A stretch of 64,000 nucleotides of DNA from CAVRZJ01 sp964594125 (GCA_964594125.1 CAZQLL010000023.1:1-64000), one strand, 5' to 3'; positions 9,284 to 17,923 are shown, numbered from the stretch's first letter. The notes: generated from the letters alone by a model not told the origin. A program made the numbers and translations.

Positions 9284-9352
9284 TCGCCCGGTCCTCCTGT
9301 TCCCCGTATCGTAGCCGAAGAACCGGACGCGCCACAGGCGACGCGCACCGAG

Positions 9353-9363
9353 TTGTATACAAT
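9353..9363. promoter_or_regulatory. palindrome and -10-like element in divergent spacer
   Basis: TTGTATACAA (9353-9362) is a perfect 10-base palindrome overlapping TACAAT (9358-9363), a good -10 hexamer for the gene at 9421. It lies in the 137-base spacer between the divergent MscS and DUF4136 genes and is unusually AT-rich for this DNA. GntR-type regulators often bind sites of this form, but no cognate regulator is adjacent. Confidence 0.4.
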
Positions 9364-9420
9364 GACTGCCTGTTCACCGACCGAGCCAGGCTCGAGGCCC
9401 GTACCCAGAGGAGGAACTCG

Positions 9421-9987
9421 ATGAGATACCGTACCCTCACCGCAACCGCCGTCATCTTCGCCGGATTGGCACTCGCCGCCTGCTCGACGATGACGGTCTC
9501 GACCGACTACGACCGCACGGCGAGCTTCGCGGCGTACAAGACGTTCGACTTCATCGCCGCCGAGGAGGTCAAGAACCCCCTGATCCGCCAGCGTATCGAG
9601 GACGCGATCGCAGCCGAGCTCACGGTCAAGGGGCTCACGCGCTCTTCGGACAACCCCGACCTGCTCATCGCCGGCCGCGCCAAGATGAGCTCGGAGACGC
9701 AGTTCAACACCACCTCCAACGGCTACGGGTGGGGCGGCTGGGGTGGCTACCGGGGCCCGTACGGCATGTACGGTGGCGTCGGCATGGGCACGTCGACGAC
9801 CACGGCCCGCGAGGTACCCGTCGGCACCCTGATCATTGACCTGGTCGACGCCAGGGAGAAGAAGCTGGTGTGGCAGGCGGTCGTGAGCGACACCATCGAC
9901 ACGAACGCCCGCGCGGACGAGCGCGACTACCGGATCAAGAAGGCGATGGAAAAGATCTTCGCCGGCTACCCGCCGACATCCAAGTAG
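9421..9987 (+). CDS. DUF4136 lipoprotein
   Basis: A 188-residue lipoprotein with lipobox LALAAC (Cys about residue 21), then the DUF4136 signature: STDYDRTASFAAYKTFDF near the start, a central Gly/Tyr/Trp-rich insert (NGYGWGGWGGYRGPYG) and the strand VGTLIIDLVDAREKKLVWQAV. Family members are envelope lipoproteins of unknown function. AGAGGAGG precedes the ATG. Close paralogues are at 42600 and 62376, and a more distant relative without a lipobox is at 19930. Confidence 0.88.
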   Translation: MRYRTLTATAVIFAGLALAACSTMTVSTDYDRTASFAAYKTFDFIAAEEVKNPLIRQRIEDAIAAELTVKGLTRSSDNPDLLIAGRAKMSSETQFNTTSNGYGWGGWGGYRGPYGMYGGVGMGTSTTTAREVPVGTLIIDLVDAREKKLVWQAVVSDTIDTNARADERDYRIKKAMEKIFAGYPPTSK

Positions 9988-10037
9988 CGGCAACCTGCGG
10001 CAGGTGCGCCCGCGGGCGCACCTGCCTGTCAGCACTT

Positions 10038-10274
10038 ATCGGCGCCGGCCAGACGAGGAGCCCGTTCATGGACATCGACGCGCTCCCCGACTCGGTCGGG
10101 TACGGGGGACCCGCCGGCATGGCGTTCTCCCGCAACGTCCAGGTGCGCTGAACGCCGATCCAGGGCGACACGCGGATGACGGTCGCGATCGAGCTCCCGG
10201 ACGCGGGCGGCGACGGCGGCGTCTACGCGTCCAACGCGCTCGGCGGCAACCCGTACGCGTCGAAGCCGCGCTGA
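10038..10274 (+). pseudogene. DcaP-like porin fragment
   Basis: In one frame, across an internal TGA at 10149-10151, the translation reads IGAGQTRSPFMDIDALPDS, then GYGGPAGMAFSRNVQVR, stop, TPIQGDTRMTVAIELPDAG. This aligns block for block with the intact porin at 1652 (VGQTWSTFSDPDTDVEDL, then NVTRQAQVR, then LRLAVALEYP). Neither the N-terminal coiled coil nor the C-terminal barrel is present. It is a degraded internal piece of a porin gene. Confidence 0.5.
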
Positions 10275-10329
10275 CGACGCCCGAGAAGGCCCACGGACTC
10301 CGTCGCGGCACCGCTGCGGCCCCCCGGAG

Positions 10330-10515
10330 CCGGCGCCCTGCCTCACACTCGCGCTCGGCTTGCTCATCGAAGGAGTGAAGATCGGCAGCTTCAGCCTCGG
10401 CAACGTGGTCGGCACGCTGCTCGCGGGCGTGCTCGTCGGCCAGCTCGACATCCACGTCGCGCCGCTCGTCAAGATCGTCTTCTTCGACCTTCTCGGGCAT
10501 CAAGTCGGTACGGGA
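10330..10515 (+). pseudogene. AspT/YidE-type antiporter fragment
   Basis: The frame gives CLTLALGLLIEGVKIGSFSL followed by GNVVGTLLAGVLVGQLDI and VAPLVKIVFFDLLGHQVG. This matches the first membrane segments of aspartate:alanine exchanger family transporters (LGxxIGxxxIGSFSLG, GTLLxGxxxGQ, VKxxFF). The similarity stops after about 60 residues and there is no start codon. With the porin fragment just upstream it forms a small gene graveyard. Confidence 0.5.
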
Positions 10516-10581
10516 GCGCCCGCCTCATGTCGGGCTTGCGGCGCCTTCGCTCGCACAGGCGGAAGCCGGGCCTGCGGGAGC

Positions 10582-10609
10582 GCCGGCCCTCCCGCCGGCT
10601 TTCTTTCTC
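10582..10609 (+). terminator. hairpin followed by T-rich run
   Basis: Stem GCCGGC/GCCGGC with loop CCTCCC is followed directly by TTTCTTTCTC. It resembles an intrinsic terminator on the plus strand and could also be a degenerate arm of the GC-palindromic repeats. Confidence 0.35.
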
Positions 10610-10654
10610 GCCCGACGGCCGCGCCGCGGCGAAGCCCAGCCCGGGATGAGCAGA

Positions 10655-11236
10655 TCAGTTCAGGTCGTCGTCCCTGTAGTACTTCGTTCCCTTGGCGGTG
10701 AGCTCGAGCGCCAGCCCGTCGTCGACGAGCTGGTACAGCCAGACGCCGGGCGACGGCGACATCGCACCGGTGAGGGAGCCGCCCTGGTCGTTCACCGTGG
10801 CCGCGGCGGACGTCTGCGCCCCGAGCTCCCACCCGGAATCGACGAAGCGCGACAGCGCCTCACGCGTCTGGAACACCCACACCAGGCTGAACTTCTTCAC
10901 GCCGATGCCGAGGCCGGCCTGGAGCTCGACCATCTTCATGTAGGTGGCGTTCTTCGTTCCGTTGTCGACGGCAATGCCCTTGCCGCTGCCGCCGCCCGCG
11001 AACAGGATCTTCATGCCGAAGTTGTTGAACACCGCGTAGCCGACCGCCGACTCGACCGCCTTCTTTGCCGACGGCTGCACCTTGTACAGGCGCGAGAGCG
11101 TCTCCTTGGCCGCCTTGCGAACCTCGCTGCGCTCCTTGTCCTTCGACGCCGCCGTCGCAGGCGCCGCGGCGACTGCCAGCACCGTCACCGCGAGCCCCGC
11201 AAGTGCCCTGACCCGCCGCAATCCGATCTCGCTCAT
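10655..11236 (-). CDS. SYLF/YSC84-domain secreted protein
   Basis: A 193-residue protein starting at an ATG with GGAGGG 5 bases upstream. A signal peptide (about residues 1-30, ending ATAA) is followed by the SYLF (Ysc84) domain: SAKKAVESAVGYAVFNNFGM, a Gly-rich AGGGSGKGIAVDNGTK segment, and VELQAGLGIGVKKFSLVWVF. In eukaryotes the domain binds lipids; bacterial versions are secreted proteins of unknown role. It is a single gene, divergent from the gene at 11554. Confidence 0.8.
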   Translation of the reverse strand: MSEIGLRRVRALAGLAVTVLAVAAAPATAASKDKERSEVRKAAKETLSRLYKVQPSAKKAVESAVGYAVFNNFGMKILFAGGGSGKGIAVDNGTKNATYMKMVELQAGLGIGVKKFSLVWVFQTREALSRFVDSGWELGAQTSAAATVNDQGGSLTGAMSPSPGVWLYQLVDDGLALELTAKGTKYYRDDDLN

Positions 11237-11553
11237 GGCACCCTCCTTCCGGCCGGCCACCGCCACCCGGGGGGATGGGGCCAAGCCGCTCGTCCACCTG
11301 GACTCGTCACCTGCGCGACTCTCGCGCCAGCATAGAGCATCCGCGGTTGTGCCGGGACATCAACGCAATGCGACGCCTTCGTTCGCGGCTGCCACCGCGA
11401 CGGCGACCGCGGGTTCCCGGCGCTGGGCGGCGCCGCCGCCGTGCGGCGATGACATCGCGCCGGTCGTGCTAGAGTTCGGCGCTTGGTCCAAGCGGTGGGG
11501 GCGTCGTGTCGCCCCGGCACCGGCGAGGGCCTTCGCGGAAGAGGAGACCACCC
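11237..11553. other. divergent intergenic region
   Basis: This 317-base region separates the SYLF gene from the gene at 11554. TAGAGT around 11470 could serve as a -10 element for the plus-strand gene, but no good -35 partner is at the right distance. No ORF or repeat copy was recognised. Confidence 0.35.
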
Positions 11554-12174
11554 ATGAGGAAGAGAGTTCTGCTGCCCGCCGTGGCGTTGCTCGCCTTCGG
11601 GCCGGGAGTTGCCGCGCAGGCGCAGGAGCGCACGACCACGGTGGCGCGCGCGGCCGACAGCGAGCGCCCCGCCGGCATCATCGTCGACACTGTGAAGGTC
11701 GTCGCCGAGGTCAAGGCGATCGACTACGAGAAGCGCACCGTCACGCTGGCGCTGCCGAGCGGCGAGATGCCGACGTTCACGGTCAGCGAGGAGGCCGTGA
11801 ACTTCCCGCAGACCAAGGTGGGCGACACGGTCGAGCTCTCCTACCTCGAGTCGCTCGCCGTCGCGGTCCTCGGCCCCGCCGAGGAGCCGATCGCCGGTGC
11901 CGGGGCGGGCGTCGTTCTCGCTCCGGTGGGCGCCAAGCCCGGCGGCGTCGTCGTCGCGTCGAAGACGCTGACGGCGCGGGTGACCGCGATCGACCAGGCG
12001 ACGCGCATGGTCACGCTCACCGGCCCCGAGGGCAACACCAGGACGATCAAGGTCGGCCCCGACGTCAAGCGCCTTGCCGAGGTCAGGGCCGGCGACCAGG
12101 TGACGATGCAGTACACCGAGGCGGTCGCGATCGACGTGCAGCCCGCCGCGAAGCCTGCGGCGGCGAAGCAGTAG
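11554..12174 (+). CDS. periplasmic protein with two internal repeats
   Basis: A 206-residue product beginning at an ATG after GAGGAG. A signal peptide (about 1-24, ending AQAQ) is followed by two similar units. Unit one contains VKAIDYEKRTVTLALPSGEM and KVGDTVELSYLESLAV; unit two contains VTAIDQATRMVTLTGPEGNT and RAGDQVTMQYTEAVAI. Each looks like a small beta-barrel with a GD turn, joined by a Gly/Ala-rich linker. The C-terminus is an Ala/Lys/Pro tail. Proteins of this type are common in proteobacteria and acidobacteria but uncharacterised. Confidence 0.65.
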   Translation: MRKRVLLPAVALLAFGPGVAAQAQERTTTVARAADSERPAGIIVDTVKVVAEVKAIDYEKRTVTLALPSGEMPTFTVSEEAVNFPQTKVGDTVELSYLESLAVAVLGPAEEPIAGAGAGVVLAPVGAKPGGVVVASKTLTARVTAIDQATRMVTLTGPEGNTRTIKVGPDVKRLAEVRAGDQVTMQYTEAVAIDVQPAAKPAAAKQ

Positions 12175-12409
12175 CGGCCGGCCGCGACCACCCTCGCGTG
12201 CAGCGCCGTGCAGCGGTCGGCCGGGGGCCGGCCGGGGCTCGGCCCTGCGAAGTCGTCGACGGCCGCTGCGCGGCCCCGGGGCGTCTCGTCGGATCGAGTT
12301 GGCAGGGCCGCTGTGGAGCGGAATGGTCACACCGTCCCACGTGCACCTGGTCCTTGGGGCGATTCAGACCGGACTACAGGACGGCGGTGGAGCTGGTTTG
12401 TGAGTTGAC

Positions 12410-12438
12410 AAGTCGTTTTTTTATGATAAAAACGACTT
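12410..12438. promoter_or_regulatory. 11-bp inverted repeat abutting the ATPase start codon
   Basis: AAGTCGTTTTT (12410-12420) and AAAAACGACTT (12428-12438) form a perfect inverted repeat around TTATGAT. The right arm ends at the base before the ATG at 12439, and TATGAT (12422-12427) is a near-perfect -10 element. TTGACA (12405-12410) is nearby but only 11 bases from it. No Shine-Dalgarno is possible, so the transcript may be nearly leaderless with an operator over the promoter. The AT-rich site contrasts sharply with its surroundings. Confidence 0.6.
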
Positions 12439-13572
12439 ATGTATCCACGTCTGCTCAAGCCGCCGTTGCAACAGAGCTTCTTCCTCTTCGGCCCGCGCGG
12501 CGTCGGCAAGACCGCATGGGTGCGGGAGCAGTTTCCCGACGCGCTGTACTTCGACCTGCTCGACTACCCGACCTACACGCAACTGCTCGCCGCGCCGCAG
12601 CGCGTCGGGGACCGGGTGCCGCAAGGGTACGACGGGTGGGTCGTCATCGATGAGATCCAGCGAGTGCCGGAGCTGCTCAACGAGGTGCATCGGCTGATCG
12701 AGTCGCGGCATCTGCGGTTCGCGCTCACCGGATCGAGTGCCCGCAAGCTGCGGCGCCGCGGCGTCAATCTTCTGGCCGGCCGCGCTCTGACACGCTTTCT
12801 GCACCCATTGACGGCTCTCGAGCTCGGCAAGGACTTCGACCTTGGCCGCGCCCTTCGGCTCGGCTGTCTGCCCCTCGCCTGCACGAGCGAGAACGCGCAG
12901 GAGTACGTGGAGAGCTACGCGGCGACCTACCTCCGCGAGGAGGTGCAGCAGGAGGGGCTGTCCCGCAACATCGCCGCTTTCGGGCGCTTTCTCGAGGCCG
13001 CCAGCTTCTCGCAGGGCAGCGTCCTCAATATGGCGGCGGTCGCCCGCGAGTGCGCCGTCTCCCCCAAGGTCGTCGAGGACTACTTCACCATCCTCGAGGA
13101 TCTCCTTATCGCCGTGCGGATTCCGGTCTTCACGAAACGCGCCAAGCGCCGGCTGGTTGCACACCCAAAGTTCTACTACTTCGACGCGGGGGTCTTTCAG
13201 GCGCTGCGCCCGCGCGGGCCGCTCGACGCCCTGGCGGAGATCCATGGCGCGTCGCTCGAGACCGTGTTCCTGCAGCACGCGCGCGCGGTCAACGACTCCT
13301 TCCGGCTAGGGTACGACCTCCACTACTGGAGGACCGCGTCCGGTGAGGAGGTCGACTTCGTCCTGTACGGAGAGCGCGGGCTGCGCGCCTTCGAGGTGAA
13401 GATGGCGCAGACGATCCGAACGGAAGACCTGGGCCCCCTGCTTAGCTTCCTTTCGGACTACCCGCAGGCCAAGGCCCACCTGCTGTACCTCGGAAACCGG
13501 CGCTGGCACGAGCGGGGCGTCGAGATCCTGCCTTTCGTCGACTGCGTGGCCAGACTCGACGAGTGGCTCTGA
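12439..13572 (+). CDS. AAA-family ATPase with DUF4143 domain
   Basis: A 377-residue protein with a Walker A motif FGPRGVGKT (about residues 18-26), Walker B VVIDEIQR (about 70-77), a sensor-like ALTGSSARKL (about 96-105) and the C-terminal DUF4143 domain with a winged-helix segment and a nuclease-like core (GEEVDFVLYG and AFEVKMAQ, resembling a D...ExK motif). Such AAA_14/DUF4143 proteins are widespread, often mobile or toxin-linked, and mostly uncharacterised. It stands alone, directly behind the inverted repeat at 12410-12438, suggesting tight and possibly autogenous control. Confidence 0.85.
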   Translation: MYPRLLKPPLQQSFFLFGPRGVGKTAWVREQFPDALYFDLLDYPTYTQLLAAPQRVGDRVPQGYDGWVVIDEIQRVPELLNEVHRLIESRHLRFALTGSSARKLRRRGVNLLAGRALTRFLHPLTALELGKDFDLGRALRLGCLPLACTSENAQEYVESYAATYLREEVQQEGLSRNIAAFGRFLEAASFSQGSVLNMAAVARECAVSPKVVEDYFTILEDLLIAVRIPVFTKRAKRRLVAHPKFYYFDAGVFQALRPRGPLDALAEIHGASLETVFLQHARAVNDSFRLGYDLHYWRTASGEEVDFVLYGERGLRAFEVKMAQTIRTEDLGPLLSFLSDYPQAKAHLLYLGNRRWHERGVEILPFVDCVARLDEWL

Positions 13573-13664
13573 TCTACCAGGTTCCCGCCCTCGTCGTGCG
13601 ATGGGGACGGAGATGAAAGGAGAGGCTGGCCGCTGGCCCGACATGGCGCAGCCCTGCCGGGCCC

Positions 13665-13700
13665 ACGGGAGGCCAGCCGCCCGGCGGGCGGCCGCTACAC
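13665..13700. repeat. GC-palindrome repeat family 2, single arm
   Basis: The stretch contains GCCGCCCGGCGGGCGGC followed by CGCTAC, the same arm found at 34951, 35060-35090 and near 62330. It lies between two convergent genes. Confidence 0.5.
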
Positions 13701-13720
13701 CCTTCCGGCACCGGTGCGGG

Positions 13721-14656
13721 TCAGTCGAACCACACCCACTGCCAGGCGATGCCGAACGTCTCGAACGACGAGCCGACGCGCGTCGAGACGCCGCGCGCCC
13801 AGGTCACCTTGAGCGACTGCCTGCCGACGACCGGGACGGCGAGCGTGAGTCCGCCACGGGTATTGTCCTGGCGGTCGTCGTTGCGGACGCCGTCGAGGGT
13901 CGACGTCCCGCCCCAGTAGTACGTGAAGTCCCAGGCGAGCCAGAGCGCCGGGCGGAGCGTGTACACGACGTGCGTCTGCGCCGTTGCGAGCGGATCCTGC
14001 ACGCGGCGCTGGCCGCCGAAGAACTCGTCGTTGTCGGCGAACAGCCAGACGCCGCCGTACAGCTCGAGGTCCCACTTCCCGACCGGATGCGAGAGGCCGA
14101 GCTCGGGCTTGAACGCCCACCGGTTGGTCCCGAGATTGATGAGCTTGCTGCCGTCGTACTCGCCCACCGGTACGGTGGCGACGAGGGAGAACCCCAGGGT
14201 CGTTTGGCGCGTCCGCGCGGCGAACTCCCGCGGGGTCATCGCCGGTCCGCCGACCAGGTTGACCGCGAAACGCAGCGTCGGGTCGCCGAAACCGGAGCGC
14301 CGGACCTCGCGGCGTTCCTCGAAGACGAGCCCCTCCACCGTCCCCCACGCGTACGGCACCGCGATCCCGAGACTGGCGCTGCGCCCGAAAGCGGCGAACG
14401 TCCGCCCGTAGAACGGCGTCACCATCTCGATGTGGGCGTCGATGTCTTCGAGCGGCAGCGCGGGATCGGTCACGACGCCGCCCTGCAGGTCGTGCAGCGC
14501 GAGACCGAAGTAGTTGGTCCCCACCGGCGCCGGCGAGTAGGCGCGCGGCTCGAGCTGCTGCGCCGCGGCGGAGGCGGCCGCCAGCGTCACCACCGCGGCC
14601 AGCCGGCGCACGAGTGCCCCGGCCTGTGCCGCCGCGCGCGGCTCCCCGGGCCTCAC
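13721..14656 (-). CDS. outer-membrane protein, phenol-degradation MetA-like family
   Basis: A 311-residue secreted beta-barrel protein starting at a GTG that overlaps the stop of the SpoIIE gene by four bases, so it is translated with that gene. The signal peptide ends ASAAAQQ. The mature part shows the pattern of the family named after the MetA pathway of phenol degradation: SPAPVGTNYFGLALHDLQGG, SGFGDPTLRFAVNLVGGPAM, YDGSKLINLGTNRWAFKPEL and a final TFGIAWQWVWFD. Members are porin-like barrels found with many operons; the link to phenol is nominal. Confidence 0.78.
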   Translation of the reverse strand: MRPGEPRAAAQAGALVRRLAAVVTLAAASAAAQQLEPRAYSPAPVGTNYFGLALHDLQGGVVTDPALPLEDIDAHIEMVTPFYGRTFAAFGRSASLGIAVPYAWGTVEGLVFEERREVRRSGFGDPTLRFAVNLVGGPAMTPREFAARTRQTTLGFSLVATVPVGEYDGSKLINLGTNRWAFKPELGLSHPVGKWDLELYGGVWLFADNDEFFGGQRRVQDPLATAQTHVVYTLRPALWLAWDFTYYWGGTSTLDGVRNDDRQDNTRGGLTLAVPVVGRQSLKVTWARGVSTRVGSSFETFGIAWQWVWFD

Positions 14657-16047
14657 AGCTTCCTCACGACAACCGCGGTCAGGTCGTCACCCTGGCGGGC
14701 GCCCGCGGCGAACCCCTCGACGGCGCCGGCGAGCGCCGCGATCACCTCGGCGGCGGGGCGGCCCGCCGCCGCGACCAGCGCCGCCTTGAGGCGCTCGAGA
14801 CCGAACTGCTCGCCGTCGCCGCGTTCCCACTCCCAGAACCCGTCGGTGAGCATCACCAGCATGTCGCCCGCGGCGAGCTCGAGGTGCGAGGACTTCGCAT
14901 ACGGAAAGCCGGGGAGCATCGCGAGCGGGATGCCGTGCGCCGTGATCTCCGCCAACGAGCGGTCGGCGGCGCGGAAGTGCAGCAGCGGACCGTGGCCGGC
15001 GGAGAGCAGCTCCGCCGCGGGCGAGCCGGTGCAGCAGCGCAGCGCGGCAAGTGTGACGAACTTGCCGCGCGGCAGGTCGCCGAGGAGCCGCTCGCTCGTG
15101 GTGGTCATGGCGTCGGCCAGCCGCGGCATGGTGGTGAGACACGCTCTCAGGTAGGCCCGGCACGCGGCCATGATCAGCGCCGGGGCGATGCCGTGGCCGG
15201 TCGCGTCGGCGATCACCACCACCCAGCGCCCGTCGCCCGCGTCGACGAAGTCGTAGAAGTCGCCGCCGGTCTCGTCGGCAGGCCGGTTCCAGCCGGCGAC
15301 GTCGAACCCGCCGATCGCCGGGGCGCCGGCGGGCAGCAGCCCCTGCTGGATCTGACGCGCCAGGTTCAGCTCCCCCTGGTAGCGCTCGACCTCGCGCCGC
15401 GCCTCCGCCTCGCGCAGCGCCGCCGCCACGTGCACCCGCACCCGTGCCGCGACGACCGCCGCCAGTCCGCCGGCGATCACCATCAGCACCGACTCGGCGG
15501 CGAACACGCTGGCCGCGAGGCCGGCGTTCGGCGCCGCCGCAGCGGCCGGCGCGATTCCGACTACCCACACCACGGCGTAGCCGACCGCTGCAACCGCGCC
15601 GGTGAACAGCGAGAGCGCCGGCGACAGCCGCAGGATCGACAGCATGATCAGCAGGTAGTAGACGACGACCAGCGGCCCGGCGAGGGCGCGCAGGGGGCCA
15701 GCATTGGGCGCGTGGGAGGTGGCGAGCAGCGCCAGCGTCGGCACCAGCGTCTCCACCACCGGCGCCGCGACCATGAGCATGGGCGGCCGCACGGCGCCGC
15801 TCGCGAGCCTGCGGGCGAGCGAACGCAGCGCCAGCGCCTCGTGGGCGATGGCGGCGATGAGGATCGCCGCGACCTCGAGCGAGAGCACGCGCTCGCTCGG
15901 GTCGGACGTGAGGAAGACGCGCAGCAGGTCGAGGACGAGCGCTGCGCAGAGCACCGCGAGCATCCCGCGGAGGCGCAGCCGTTCGCTGCGGAAGAGCGCA
16001 GCGGAGAACGCTGCCGAGTCGATGGCCGTCGCCGGCGAAGCCGTCAT
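14653..16047 (-). CDS. membrane-anchored SpoIIE-type PP2C phosphatase
   Basis: A 464-residue protein. The N-terminal half has about six hydrophobic segments (residues 25-205), then a short coiled linker (ALREAEARREVERYQGELNLARQIQQGLLP), then a PP2C/SpoIIE catalytic domain. Metal-binding motifs are visible: ETGGDFYDF (about 268-276), VIADATGHGIAPALIMA (about 289-305), MLVMLTDGFWEW (about 400-411) and QGDDLTAVVV at the end. Such proteins dephosphorylate anti-anti-sigma (STAS) proteins in partner-switching pathways. No anti-sigma kinase is adjacent; a STAS-like gene is at 27029. Confidence 0.9.
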   Translation of the reverse strand: MTASPATAIDSAAFSAALFRSERLRLRGMLAVLCAALVLDLLRVFLTSDPSERVLSLEVAAILIAAIAHEALALRSLARRLASGAVRPPMLMVAAPVVETLVPTLALLATSHAPNAGPLRALAGPLVVVYYLLIMLSILRLSPALSLFTGAVAAVGYAVVWVVGIAPAAAAAPNAGLAASVFAAESVLMVIAGGLAAVVAARVRVHVAAALREAEARREVERYQGELNLARQIQQGLLPAGAPAIGGFDVAGWNRPADETGGDFYDFVDAGDGRWVVVIADATGHGIAPALIMAACRAYLRACLTTMPRLADAMTTTSERLLGDLPRGKFVTLAALRCCTGSPAAELLSAGHGPLLHFRAADRSLAEITAHGIPLAMLPGFPYAKSSHLELAAGDMLVMLTDGFWEWERGDGEQFGLERLKAALVAAAGRPAAEVIAALAGAVEGFAAGARQGDDLTAVVVRKL

Positions 16048-16074
16048 CGCATGCCCCCTCCGTGTCGGCGGGCT

Positions 16075-16650
16075 TTACTTCCTGACTCTCGCCTCGCGCA
16101 GGCGGCCCGGCTCCTCGGCGTAGTTCTCGATCACCAGCGCCCCCTCGGCGTCGACCCTGATGCTCGCCGCCGGATACACCATCCCCTCGCCGTTGCCGAA
16201 CTCGTCGATTGCGAACGCCACCACGCCGAACGGGTAGCGGGTGGTGTCCGCGCCCTCGTTGACCTCGGAGACGCGCAGCGCCCGGCTGGAGATCAGCATG
16301 ATCTCCCACCCCCGCCCGCCGCGACGAGCCACCGCGAGGTTGAGCGGGAAGTCGAGCACCCCGAGCCGCACGAGGCCGTCGGAGCGGCCCAGCAGCGCGA
16401 CCCGCAGCGCGTCCTGGCCCGACGTGCCGGCGAGGTCGACGAGCCGCCACGCCTCGTCGCGCGGCGTCAGGTGGTCGATGCGCAGCGTTACGCCCATCTG
16501 CCGCGTACCGGAGACCCGCCCGCCGGTGAGCTCGACGAGCGCGGTGACCTCGAGCGGCGTAGCGAGCACTTCGTCCGCGCTCGCGAACGTTGAGGCAAGT
16601 GCCGCACAGGCAGTCACCAACGCCACCGCCGCGGCATGCAACGGTCTCAT
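16075..16650 (-). CDS. hypothetical secreted protein
   Basis: A 191-residue protein starting at the ATG at 16650; the long upstream extension of the frame overlaps the neighbouring gene and is a shadow. A signal peptide (about 1-27) precedes a mature domain with strands such as LEVTALVELTGGRVSG, LRIDHLTPRDEAWRLVDLAG and VVAFAIDEFGNGEGMVY. No family was recognised. It lies 27 bases before the SpoIIE gene and may head that transcript. Confidence 0.55.
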   Translation of the reverse strand: MRPLHAAAVALVTACAALASTFASADEVLATPLEVTALVELTGGRVSGTRQMGVTLRIDHLTPRDEAWRLVDLAGTSGQDALRVALLGRSDGLVRLGVLDFPLNLAVARRGGRGWEIMLISSRALRVSEVNEGADTTRYPFGVVAFAIDEFGNGEGMVYPAASIRVDAEGALVIENYAEEPGRLREARVRK

Positions 16651-16673
16651 GGCGCCTCTCCCTGCAGCCGCGC

Positions 16674-17255
16674 CTAGAACGTCAGGCGAACACCGATGTT
16701 GACCAGGTCGAAATCGAGGCTGTCCGTGACGTAGCGCTCGTACTCGCCGAAGATCCCGAGCTTGCCGAAATTGACCCGCAGCCCCGCGCCGTAGTACGGA
16801 TCCTCGCCGCTGGTCGCCGCCTCGCCCCACTGGTCGAGGAAGTCCTCGGTGCCGCTCACCTTCGAGTCCCAGAAGAAGTAGCCGGCCTTGGCGTAGAAGG
16901 TGAAGATCTTGCCGATGGGAATGTTGCCGGTGAGCGCCAGGCCCCACCCGTCGGCCTCCGCCTCGCCAGGCGACTCGTCGAACCCCTCGAGCTCGCCGGC
17001 ATCGTAGCTTCCGAAGCTGGTGTAGCTTCCCTCGACCCCGAAGAACCCACTGAACTCGAGACCTGCGACGACCTTGTAGGCCGAAGCGTCGTCCTCGAAG
17101 ACGTCCTCGTCGAAGTCGGGGTGGTCGGTGCTCGCCGACGCCCAAGAGTACGCGCCGCCGACGTACAGCCCCTGCGCGTCCGCCGGGGCCGGCACGGCCA
17201 GTACCGCCGCAGTGAGGAGCGCCAGGAGTGGGAGGAGTGTGCGAGTGCGTCCCAT
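16674..17255 (-). CDS. OmpA-like transmembrane barrel protein
   Basis: A 193-residue protein with a signal peptide (about 1-27, ending ADAQ) and an eight-strand-type barrel pattern: GLYVGGAYSWASAS at the start, VVAGLEFSGFFGVEGSYTSF in the middle and FDLVNIGVRLTF at the end, finishing in Phe. Acidic loops (DHPDFDEDVFEDDAS) are prominent. It resembles small OmpA/OmpX-type porin-like barrels. A GGGAAAG stretch precedes the ATG. Confidence 0.72.
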   Translation of the reverse strand: MGRTRTLLPLLALLTAAVLAVPAPADAQGLYVGGAYSWASASTDHPDFDEDVFEDDASAYKVVAGLEFSGFFGVEGSYTSFGSYDAGELEGFDESPGEAEADGWGLALTGNIPIGKIFTFYAKAGYFFWDSKVSGTEDFLDQWGEAATSGEDPYYGAGLRVNFGKLGIFGEYERYVTDSLDFDLVNIGVRLTF

Positions 17256-17338
17256 CGTCGTTCCCTTTCCGCTTTCCCGCGCCCTGCCGCCTGCAGGCGG
17301 GAATGCTCGTGAGCCTGCGCGGGAGTATAGCCCCGCGG

Positions 17339-17923
17339 TCAGGCCTTGTAGACGAACACGAACCACCACAACGCCGCGTACGCCGCCAGGACCGCGATCA
17401 TGTTGGTCAGGCCGTGGTTGCGCCGGAAGCACTCCCAGCTCCAGAACAGCGGTCGTCCCGGCGGAAAGCGGCGGAACGACGGCAGGAAGCGCGGCACCGC
17501 GCGGCAGTACTCCGCGTACGGCTCGCCGAAGATCGCGGCCAGCTTCGGCTCCTCGCGCCCGACCCGGTTGGCCATGTACAGGTAGTAGAGCACCGCGGCG
17601 ACCGCGACCAGCCACACCTTCCCGGTCATCACCAGCAGCCCGATGACGAGCAGGAAGCGCGACAGGTACATCGGGTTGCGCACGTAGGCGTAGGGCCCGT
17701 TGGCGGCCAGCTCCTTGGAGGTCATGATGCAGGCGAAGCACCACCACTGCAGCGCGGCGCCGAGCGCGGAGAGCGCGAGACCCGGCCAGAACCACTCCCG
17801 CGGCGCCCGCCTGACCAGCAGCGCGACGCCGACGACGGCGGCGAGCCCGAGGAGCAGCCGGAGCCTGATCAGTACCTTGCGGATCACTGGGCTGTTGAAC
17901 AGTCGATTGATCGGGTCCATCAT
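17339..17923 (-). CDS. isoprenylcysteine/phospholipid methyltransferase family protein
   Basis: A 194-residue integral membrane protein with about four to five hydrophobic segments. The SAM-binding motifs of the ICMT/PEMT superfamily are clear: GPYAYVRNPMYLSRFL (about 76-91), then REEPKLAAIFGEPYAEYCRAVPRFLPSF (about 123-150). These enzymes methylate lipids or prenylated molecules at the membrane. The gene starts inside the stop codon of the upstream kinase-like gene (ATGA overlap), so both are translationally coupled, hinting at a joint role in lipid modification. Confidence 0.85.
   Translation of the reverse strand: MMDPINRLFNSPVIRKVLIRLRLLLGLAAVVGVALLVRRAPREWFWPGLALSALGAALQWWCFACIMTSKELAANGPYAYVRNPMYLSRFLLVIGLLVMTGKVWLVAVAAVLYYLYMANRVGREEPKLAAIFGEPYAEYCRAVPRFLPSFRRFPPGRPLFWSWECFRRNHGLTNMIAVLAAYAALWWFVFVYKA

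Noticed and set aside
6566..9455. Very long frames (about 950 residues) on both strands
   Set aside because: They are Arg/Ala/Gly-rich shadows opposite or out of frame with the MscS and GDPD genes, without domain motifs; high GC keeps such frames open.
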